Source: Bemisia tabaci (lineage: Eukaryota; Arthropoda; Insecta; Hemiptera; Aleyrodidae). From it: a stretch of 64,000 nt of DNA. The DNA lies in assembly GCF_918797505.1 (NCBI RefSeq), contig NC_092793.1, positions 8,244,320 through 8,308,319 on the forward strand, given 5' to 3'. The position numbers and the translations under genes are program-made. Position 1 is the first letter of the stretch; every line of letters begins with the position of its first letter. The notes beneath the pieces were generated by a model. The model did no database searches and had not been told where the DNA came from. It saw nothing but the letters and a program-made list of their open reading frames with translations. Below, piece after piece: positions 55,485 through 64,000 of this stretch.

Positions 55485-55745
55485 GGTGGCGAGGCGTGAA
55501 TGATTGATTTTCGATATTTCCCCATTTGAAGCTATAGTAGAGAATCGATTATTAGGGTGTTGGTTGCGAACACCCTCTTCATGGATCCTATTCCATGGTT
55601 GAAATGGACGTATTTCTGTCAAACGGAACTATGTGCATTACGACATGAGCCCTGAGACCCATAAGAATATATGCATGACAGGGCTCACGTCATAATGCAC
55701 ATAGTTCCGTTTGACAGAAATACGTCCAAATGGCAGATCAAAACG
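55485..55745. repeat. Family A element, copy 9, interrupted by a palindromic element
   Basis: It starts ggtggcgaggcgtgaatgat and runs to ccatggttgaaat, where the 122-bp palindrome interrupts it. It resumes with aaatggcagatcaaaacgc. The right terminus is lost. Confidence 0.85.
55606..55727. repeat. 122-bp palindromic element, copy 2, nested in family A
   Basis: It starts ggacgtatttctgtcaaacg and ends gtttgacagaaatacgtcc. It is flanked by AAAT on both sides (55602-55605 and 55728-55731), a probable 4-base target-site duplication. Confidence 0.9.
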
Positions 55746-56117
55746 CGCTTGCTCCCGGCGACACCGAGACTCGAAAAATCGGTCATGATCGAATATGACG
55801 CGCGCACGACCAAACCTAATAAGTCAGAGGGAGGTAGTAGGGAAGTGGGAAGTCACAGGCAGAAAAGAAAATCGTGACCGCCACCTAATTGAGACTGGGA
55901 TTTTTGTGGTAACCGTTTATTCTAAACAACAATTATTGTTCTTAACCGAAAGGGAAAAAGAGACTCGAGCTTTTCCTGCGATTCGTGACTGAAATAATCC
56001 CCTCCTTCTGTCACAAGGAGTCGGGGTCAGGAAGGATTTAACCATCCGACTTCGGTACTTTTTTTTCATTCGTGCTCTGTTGATTCTTCTTGCAGGCTGA
56101 CTCTTTCAACGAAAAAT

Positions 56118-56276
56118 CAGTGGTGAGGCATGAATGATCGATTATCGATATTTCTCCATTTAAAGCTATGGCAAAGAATCGACTATTAAGGTGTTCGCTG
56201 CGAACACCCTATTTATCGATCCTTTCCCATAGGTTTAAATGGCAAATCAACCGACATTTCGCAAAGCACGCCACTG
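56118..56276. repeat. Family A foldback element, copy 10
   Basis: It starts cagtggtgaggcatgaatga and ends tttcgcaaagcacgccactg. The centre is ggtgttcgctgcgaacacc. Confidence 0.88.
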
Positions 56277-56318
56277 CGAAAAATTGTAAGTAATTGGATC
56301 GTGTTTGGCAACGAAGAC

Positions 56319-56476
56319 AGTGGCGTAGCGTGCTGTGAGATATATCGATTGATGTACCATTTAAACCTAGGGAAACGATCGATAAACAGGGTGTTCGCGA
56401 GGAACACTTTAATAATCGATTCTTAATCATGGCTTCAAATGAGGTTATATCGATAATCGATTTCACGCCTCGCCAG
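56319..56476. repeat. Family A foldback element, copy 11
   Basis: It starts cagtggcgtagcgtgctgtg and ends cgataatcgatttcacgcct cgccag. It lies only 42 bases from copy 10 and in the opposite orientation. Confidence 0.85.
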
Positions 56477-56716
56477 CAGCAAAGAATGAAGTTTTTGGTA
56501 ACGGAGGGGCCCGCTTGTCGAAGAATTTCTTTTCCATTTCTCATGAAGACAAGTTTTCATTTCAAATTTAATTTTAATTCTAGAGTTTCATTTGTATCAT
56601 AAAGTAAAATATAATTCATAAATTATTATTTTCTTCCTTTTCAATATGGAACAACATATGGCTTCCCTGTCCTGCATGCAACTGGAGCAAAACCAAATCA
56701 GTGAGAGGAGTCAACT

Positions 56717-56780
56717 CTGCCATATTAAGGAAAAATGTCGCATGAACATTCGCACGTTGTCAAATTTCCCCTCATAAAAC
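56717..56780. repeat. Family B fragment (left end), copy 10
   Basis: It shows ctgccatattaaggaaaaat gtcgcatgaacattc and a ttgtcaaatttcccc section. The rest of the element is missing. Confidence 0.6.
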
Positions 56781-56948
56781 ATCAATCTTCATTTCTGCGC
56801 ATAGAATGGGACTGCATTTAAATGGCGGAAAGTGTTAAGCACGATAGAGAATCTTAAGCCTCTATCTAATTCATCGATTTCATTTAAATTCCACATTCGA
56901 ATAGCAAGTTTGCATTTGCCTTATGCCACGTGCACTTCTACTAGCTTG

Positions 56949-57215
56949 CGGTTCAGGTGAATGAACTAAGAATGTTTATAGAGTAGCGTTTTGATAGAAT
57001 GAAAGCCTTTTTAAAGACATCGTAGGTAACGGAACGCTCTTTCAACACAAAAGAACGCAAAGAACAATGGAAGAATATGCGATGTTGGGTTCGAACCCAA
57101 CATGCAACTATTTGAACTCCGCGGTGGGCCGGGTTGCATACGCTAGATTTTGCGGGCGAAATCTGAGGTCTGCCGACGGCCTGCGCTCGACGCGATAGGA
57201 TACGATGCGATCCAT
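56949..57215. repeat. Family N dispersed repeat, copy 2 (inverted)
   Basis: It shows ttgcggttcaggtgaatgaa, gttgggttcgaacccaacat and gcatacgctagattttgcgg, the reverse complement of copy 1 along nearly the whole length. Confidence 0.7.
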
Positions 57216-57217
57216 GT

Positions 57218-57323
57218 CAGGGCAAAGCGTGAATGATCGATTATCGATATTTCCCCGATTTGAAGCTATGGAAATTTGACAACTCTCGAATGTTCATACG
57301 GCGTTCTTCCTTAGCACGGCAGA
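57218..57323. repeat. Chimera of a family A left end and a family B right end
   Basis: The sequence from cagggcaaagcgtgaatgat to ttgaagctatgg is the left half of a family A element. It passes directly into aaatttgacaactctcgaat and gttcatacggcgttcttcct tagcacggcag, the right end of family B. Confidence 0.8.
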
Positions 57324-57371
57324 ACAGACGTTACAATCGAGGAAACACTAGAGCACCTGTGCCCTAACGGA

Positions 57372-57480
57372 AAAGCCGTGGGCAGATCTCAGATTCCGCC
57401 TGCAAAGTCGAGGGTATGCAACCCGGCCCACCGCAGAGTTAGAATAGTTGCATGTTGGGTTCGAACCCAACTTGGACTGT
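57372..57480. repeat. Family N dispersed repeat, partial copy 3
   Basis: It shows gccgtgggcagatctcagat, gtatgcaacccggcccacc and gttgggttcgaacccaactt in the same order as copy 1. The right half is missing. Confidence 0.65.
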
Positions 57481-58622
57481 CCTTCCATTGTTTTAGCGCT
57501 CCGTTTTTATTCGACTGCAGACTTCATCTTTCGGAAAGGCATCTCAGTTGGTTTATATCGCGTTCTTCTGTTAGTAATGTTTTTTTCTCTGTTAACTGAG
57601 GAGCCTAGAGGAAGTTACACCAGATACTCTCAGTGATTCCAGTTTGAAAGGAAGTTATTGAAAATGTAAAATGAATTTTAAACAGGAAGTCGCATTATTT
57701 CAGTTTGTTTTTTGGTGAAGAGAAAGACTGGGGTAGTATACTTATTACGCTATACTTGGCTCTGACGAGTGCCTAAAATATTCGTTCCTTATCGGAAAAT
57801 GTAGCCTACATGTTCAATCCTCTTCTCATGATCATGGCATTGTGCTTTCGATTTTTATGCTGAATTGCACTTCCTCAAACTTTGCCGATAGTTCTCTATC
57901 AGGCTGAGCAGCTTGATTCCGTTTCTTTGTCGGACCACTTGAGAGCAAGAAACTTCTATTTGATGGAAAAAGTTTAATAAGAGACATTGCAAGGTCTCAG
58001 GCTAAGCATGGGCGATTGCGACTTTAATGAGAAAGAAAAGGGACACTCACTTCCAGCAAGGAATGGCAAATTTAGAGGGTAGGGGAAAGAGAAATCATAG
58101 ATTGGGTCCGTCATGCGGAACCGATTCTTCATTGACGGTAACGGAGGACTAAACAATGGATCAAATTAGTTTATCCAACATGATTTTGACACCAAACCTC
58201 ATTCCGAAAATGAAAAATGAAGAGATACGCCTCGAAAGTTAAGATCTTAGCTTGATTAAGTTACAAGCGGTGGAACTTCCCTCTATCTTTGATCTAGGAG
58301 AATTTTTCAGAGATTGGATGGGGGGGGGGGGGGCATAATCGTCATTCCACACCGTTGCCAAAAATCTAAAAATATTATCTCACAAATACGAGTTAGCTGT
58401 TCACATATTTATCAGTGGTTGAGATCTCTGAAAAATGTAACTCATCGTTATCGGTTCGAAAAATCAAGGAAAACCTCCTGGCGGCCGAATCTAATTCTCA
58501 ATTTTCAAAGTTCCGCAACTCGAGCATTAGCTTTCGATATCACAATCAATTGTTTCACCTGCAAAAAATCAACCAACAGCTTGTGTTACTTCTTGTTTTA
58601 CTTCCAATATTAACACAAGCAT

Positions 58623-58780
58623 TGGCGGATCCAGCAGACTGGCAACATTGCCTTTTCTCCATTTAAACCTATGGAAATGTATCGATTCTTGGAGGGGCCA
58701 GGTGCTTCGACAAGAATCGATCATTTAGCATAGGTTTAAATGGAAGAAATCCGGTGTTGCCAAATTGTTGGATCCACCTC
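58623..58780. repeat. Family D element, copy 3 (most complete)
   Basis: It starts tggcggatccagcagactgg and ends caaattgttggatccacct. Internally catttaaacctatgg with atcgattcttg, and in inverted form caagaatcgat with ataggtttaaatgg. Confidence 0.85.
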
Positions 58781-59170
58781 AGAAAACAAGATTTTGGTTC
58801 CTTTTCCTTACTGTGTACCTTGAACGAGACAGTCGAGTTTTCTTTGCAGATCAGGAACCTCTGCGAAATGGACGGGGAAACTTGGCAAGAAGGCGTTTCG
58901 AAGGTTGACTAGGAGCAGAGATGGCAACGGTGGGGTAGGAGTGAGTTCAAGGCACGATTTCAACAAAACCGGTATAGTAACAGAGAACTGAGAAAAGATT
59001 CTCACATAGTTTGCTCACGACCGAGCCAGCAAAGAAACGCTATAACGAGTGAAACGCTTTATGAAAATGGTTAAAAATAAACCAAATTCTACTTTCAAGT
59101 TTCCATCCCGAGGGTCGAGGACCTGATTGAGTGGGGGTGAAGGGGAGGCAAGCTTCAGGAATCGCTCAGA

Positions 59171-59329
59171 GGAGAGGCGTGAACGATCGATTTTCGATAT
59201 TTCCCTATTTTAAGCTATGGTATAGAATCTATTATAAAGGTGTTCGTTGCGACCACTCTGTTCATCGATCCTTTTTCATGGTTTGATTGGCAGATCAATC
59301 GATGAATCGCAAAGCACGCCACACCACTG
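59171..59329. repeat. Family A foldback element, copy 13
   Basis: It starts ggagaggcgtgaacgatcga and ends atcgcaaagcacgccacacc actg. Confidence 0.85.
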
Positions 59330-62300
59330 GAGGAGAGAAAGAGGAGGCGCAGAAAAATAAGGACGGGTCGGTAAATTAAATTTAAATGTATGCCGAGTTG
59401 ATACATAATTATATCCATATACAATAGCCTCTTTCTCCTACGGCTTGACATCACTGAGTCGACTAATGAATTCTACATCAATTCTGGTTGTCATGGTAAC
59501 TCTGTTTGTTGAAATAATTCATTTATTTTTGTTTGAATCAATTTATAGATTCTTTCTGCAACTTTTCTCCGACTCGCAGCGCACTCGTTCGAGTTCAACT
59601 CCTGAAAATGGCGGGCTAAGCAAACAGCCCGACTCAAATCGACTCGGTGGCTCACGGATTACTCCGAAAATTCACCCAACTCACAATGAGTTCGACTGTG
59701 AAGCTCACGAAAATTGGGCCATTCGAAAGACTCCAGCTCATTGGAAATTGTCGCAATACAAATAGAGCCTTTAATAAACGTATCATACTACTACTACTCC
59801 TATCTTCTTTACGATAATTTTTTCAATTTTCCTCGTGTAAAGCTTACCTTCATTTACGTGATGAAAAATATTCAATTGGGTTACACGAGTTCTGTCGTGC
59901 GTCGTACGAACTGAATCATTTAGCAAGTTGAATAATGTACTTCCAATAACGATATCATTGGAGGTATTTTTTGAGCGATTATGTTAATAGAAAATACTTC
60001 AAATACGTGTTCAATTGATATTTTTATACGGGAGTAAAGAGGGACTAATATCATGATTCATGATAATGTAATAAACCAATCCGCTAGTTTAGTGAGCTCT
60101 TGCTGGAGGAAGTCCTTTGCGAAAAAATAATCATTCATTGTCATCAAAGCTCATTGTCATTCAAGATGCGCAAAAAAACGAATCATAGATTTAATTACAA
60201 AAATCAATTACCGACCAACGACCTAGTTTAGTGCTGAACGGAGACAAGAGTTCGAAGTAGGACGATGCAATTGTATTAAATCCGTTTATTTTAAAGCAAA
60301 TCACATCGTTTATAACCACTCACATTCCTGCGCAATGCGATTTACGAGGAGCTTTACATACGAGAGTTGATTGATCCCATGTATACTGGATACTGATCGG
60401 CGTTTTTGGTAAAAAAAAAAAAGAACATACGAAAGAAAAAGAAAATAAAAAAGGGAGTTTGCATGATTTAAAGTTATGAGGTAAATCACGTAGAAATGTG
60501 CCCGCATGAAAGGGAGGGAAGAATGTGAACGAAGGGATATGAGCAGATAAAAGTGGTGGAACGAAAAAAGTGGGCAACTGAAGATAAATGGGCCATAAAA
60601 ACTGAGTGAAAAGTAGGTATGGTAGAATGAATAAAATGACTCACAAAAATATATTAAAGGATATTGATGAGACATATTTAACTAATAGATGTATATGAAA
60701 GCTATAAATAAAAGAAGAAGGACGGTGGTTGGGAAGGAAAGTTCCGGATTGTTGACGGGTGGTTGAGGTTGGAAGGGAAATCGATGAAACGATGACTTGG
60801 GCTCCCTCGCCACTTACCTCGTCTACAAGAAAAATATTCTCAAGAAAAACAGGAATAGCAGGGACACGAAATATGGAAAAAAGACGAGAGAGAACGAAAA
60901 TAAAGGAGAAAACAACAAGAGGAACGTTATTGCTTGAGTTTTGTCAAGTTCAATTCTTTTCCTTTCTCTCGGTCAAACTGATTTGTATCCTATTCTTGTT
61001 GAAACTATTTTGTCTAATTTCTCTATCATGCTGGCTGTTTCCAACTCTTTTTACCGCTCGATAAGTTCACCAAGTTTTCCTCTCGTATCATCCCCTCGTT
61101 CGAAGAGTATAAGGTAATTCCATGGAATAAATTCTTCCTCAGACCGAGTTTGAAATGATGGCTACCGAGGAAAGGACACACATTTTTTCTCTCTAGTCGC
61201 AGTTAATAAAATAAGGATAATTTGAAAGAAAGATATAAGAAAACGAACGGAGGCAAAAGAACATTACACATTCTGAGAGCACATATCCATGAAGTAATTA
61301 AAAGTTATTGCTTCATCTAGTCGCTTAATCTTACTGCGTTTATACCGTAAAAAGTATATAAATGACTGGTCAATTATTCATTGTTTAAGTATTGAGAAGA
61401 AATTCTCTCGAAGGAGCTTTGTTGAACAGTCTCATTGACATGTTGTGAGCGAAGATATTGATCAGGATTTAAAAATTGTAAAAACGGGTGAAAATATTTG
61501 ATGCATTGAAACCTGAAATCACGCATGAAAAAGTAGAGGCTATCAAGTGCGTTATCTTAATGTTCATCAGTTCAAAATTTTGACGCAACCCCTATCTTCA
61601 CTCATGACCGTCCCTAGAAAATATTGCAGCACTTTCTTTGCATTGGCAATTTTTTTATTTTTAAAACGTGCACAAATACTCTTTTGTGCTTTCACCAAGA
61701 AAACAACGGGGATTTAAGAGGTCTCACCTGATTTTTCATTTTTGTTTATTTATTTTTAACTCAGAAGAAACTCTTCCTCCTTAGCGTTCCTGTGGATTTA
61801 CTACTTAATGGAGCCGCTAGTTTTTTTTTTTTTTTTTTTCATTAGGAGGGCCGGGTTCAATTTTAATCGAGAAACCAAGATAAGCTCAATATTGGGTACG
61901 CAGTCAAGTCAAATAATAGTACATGATAGCGTGAGCGTTGATTGTTGATCCATTGACTGCCCCAAAACGAAAACTCCTGTAAGCCTTGCCGACCTTTTTT
62001 CCGCGGAGTTCAGCTCTCATAACCTCACAACTTCACCACCCATCATTTATCTGTACGCACTCGTAAACGTCAGCCATTCAAACCAACATGGCCACCTCTT
62101 CTCTTTTCGCTCCTCCTTCCGTTAAGTTCTCACACCTCCAAAACACCCTTCATCGTATTTTTCCCACTAGGCGCTATGACCGACAAATATTCTCAGAATA
62201 TACATACGTCTTTTGGGTGCGAATTGCAAGATTCTTTCAAGGTAAAACTGATACAGGCCCAACACCAAATTATTCGAATACTCAATAATTAATCTCAAGC

Positions 62301-62522
62301 AAGCTGCCTGTGGTTTTTCCGTTTCATTGGAATTTCTCAGATTTTCAAATCGGCTGATCCTTATACCAAATCCTACCAAAATACGCAAATCTTTTTCAAA
62401 ATGCGTTACCGTTAAGCTCAAGCTTCCTGCTCTTCACTAAGTGTAACTATGTGTGTTCGTACTCTAAGGATACCCTTCCGTAAGCACCGTAACGTTAACT
62501 GCAACTTCCCCCTCTTATATAC

Positions 62523-62790
62523 GTCATATATCGACGGTGAAACTACCAAACCACGTATCTCGTTTGCGGTGTTTAAAAATCTACGCTCGCATTTTATTTT
62601 TTTGAAGTAGACCAAATCAATATCATTCCTTGAAATTTTCACAGAATTTTCTCCGCACGAAGAGGAAAAATCACAGAAATTTTCAAGACTAGACGTTAAG
62701 TAGTTTTTCATTTAAAAAATAAAGTATGACAGGAAGTCTGCGACGTCGCAAACCGAGATACGTGGTTTGGTAGTTTCACTGTCGATATAC
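62523..62790. repeat. Family L foldback element
   Basis: It starts tatatcgacggtgaaactac and ends gtagtttcactgtcgatata; the ends pair through accaaaccacgtatctcg and cgagatacgtggtttggt for about 45 bases. A relative lies at 16985. Confidence 0.85.
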
Positions 62791-62976
62791 GTTTAAGCTC
62801 TCCGCGGGAATTCGTCGGATCACTGCCGATTCGAAAAATACGCTGATGATTTGAAAACGCCTTCAAATAACAATGTAGGCAAAATTAACTACCTTCAGGC
62901 GCGAATAGTTATCTACTCAGATTTTCTCACCTATGAATCGAGGATTGCAACTTTTCCGGCAAATAAAGTTTGTTCC

Positions 62977-63139
62977 AATGGCGAAGCGTGAATGATCGAT
63001 TATCGATAATTCCCTATTTGAAGCTATGGCAAAGAATCGATTATTAGGGTGTCCGTTGCGGACACCCTGTTTACCGATCCTTCTCCGTGGCTTTAAATAG
63101 CAGATCAATCGATACATCGCAAAGCACGCCACGCCGCTG
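62977..63139. repeat. Family A foldback element, copy 14
   Basis: It starts aatggcgaagcgtgaatgat and ends tcgcaaagcacgccacgccg ctg. The centre is gggtgtccgttgcggacaccc, a perfect hairpin. Confidence 0.88.
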
Positions 63140-63489
63140 GATTGCGCGAATATTGCTCAGCTTGGGAAGTCAGGAGAGTTGTTTTCCATTTAGTGAAATG
63201 TCAATACTATCCGGTATGAGCTGATGGCCCCAACCCTTCCTCGTCAAACGACTTTTTTAAAAGGTCGCAAGAAGAAATAGGGTTGAGAACACTGAGCAAA
63301 TTGCCTTGCGCAACCTTCAATTGATTTGAGAGGCTTATTGAAAACCAGCGTCTGCGAGAAAAAACTTCTGTTTAGTAGGAGAAAGAAGTGACTAAAAATC
63401 ATAACATTAATTAGCAGAGACGTAAAATACTGATGTTTCTTAGAAATCAGCGTTCCGGAAAAAATGAGCACGGGCGTGTTGGATTATAG

Positions 63490-63597
63490 GGGCATTTCCA
63501 ATCAATTGTGGTAGTACCCCAATTAATTGCGGCAGTATACCCCAATAAATTAGATTATTGGCCCAAATGTTGCGGTACTACCACAATTAATTGGAAA
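63490..63597. repeat. Short foldback element, about 108 bp
   Basis: The left part ggcatttccaatcaattgtg gtagtacc is the reverse complement of the right part ggtactaccacaattaattg gaaatgtcc. Further half-matching words such as ccccaattaattgcggcagt lie between and after them. Confidence 0.8.
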
Positions 63598-64000
63598 TGT
63601 CCATATTATCCAACAAATTGGGGCAGTGCTACAATTTTAGGGGATAACCCTTGACGCTTTTTCTTTCGTGTTGAAAATGGGATTCATTGTCCTATTTTAG
63701 ACGCCCTATGATGATGTGTGCATCAATAAGGACAAAGATATGAAATGAGCATGAAAGTCGGAAAGGTATCGCATAGAAACTTAAATAATACTTATTATAA
63801 ACGTATTTATAGTCGTGACGCCCGAGGTTGTTTAAATCAATCGTCAGATTTTACGGTAAGATTAAATATTTTCATCTGAGAAAGCAAAATAAAACTGCTG
63901 GCACTTGAAGCACGGGCGGACAAGTAAAGTCGCATTGTTGTCAGATTAGTCTTTCTAGTAAACTATTCTGTCAAAATATTCGTCAATTAGATTACATGCA

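Larger units (their letters stand above)
50937..64000. other. TOX 5' intron or upstream DNA, repeat-rich
   Basis: I searched this 13 kb for a minus-strand exon ending in phase 0 with a TOX-like N terminus and found none that I could defend. It holds family A copies 9-15, fragments of family B, family N copies 2 and 3, two 122-bp palindromes, family I, D and L elements and poly(A) or poly(T) runs. A GC-rich pyrimidine stretch at about 53380-53500 could be a promoter, but this is speculative. Confidence 0.5.

Noticed and set aside
60310..60675. A 121-codon minus-strand frame rich in Phe, Ser and Tyr
   Set aside because: Composition reflects purine-rich DNA on the plus strand; two frames are open in parallel and neither is recognisable.

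Overview
This window is eukaryotic and most probably from an insect; a hemipteran is only a guess. It is AT-rich, its two genes are split by introns with ordinary GT-AG junctions, and the non-coding DNA is full of short foldback (MITE-like) repeats. I see no bacterial, organelle or viral genes. Nearly all open frames longer than 60 codons are repeat or intron sequence.

Two genes are clear. On the plus strand, four exons between 1981 and 6330 encode UBE2S, the ubiquitin-conjugating enzyme that elongates K11-linked chains for the anaphase-promoting complex. Its first coding exon, which carries the start codon, was not found. On the minus strand, eleven phase-compatible exons between 50936 and 14356 encode 520 residues of a TOX-family HMG-box protein. 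They contain the N-terminal TFHTP motif, a Q-rich segment, the HMG box, a Gly/Pro-rich linker and a C-terminal cysteine cluster of the TOX4 type. The 5' coding exon(s) of TOX lie upstream of 50936 and could not be identified. The two genes converge, with about 8 kb between their stop codons.

Layout: 1-504 is a poly(T) tract; 505-1980 is UBE2S upstream or intron sequence; 1981-6330 is UBE2S; 6331-13361 is intergenic with at least two MITEs and one doubtful exon; 13362-50936 is the TOX locus, with introns of up to 9 kb; 50937-64000 is TOX 5' intron or upstream DNA dominated by repeats. At least a dozen repeat families recur. The commonest is a ~160-bp foldback with 15 copies or fragments, all beyond 23.3 kb. 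A ~250-bp inverted-repeat element has 11 copies or fragments.

The most interesting points concern TOX isoforms. An internal consensus splice donor would remove the whole poly-Q segment in frame. A second phase-matched terminal exon is present downstream. A CpG-rich region at about 18.7 kb is followed by a small ATG exon that joins in phase to the last exons, which would give a product without the HMG box. These are inferences from splice signals and reading phase, and transcript data would decide them.
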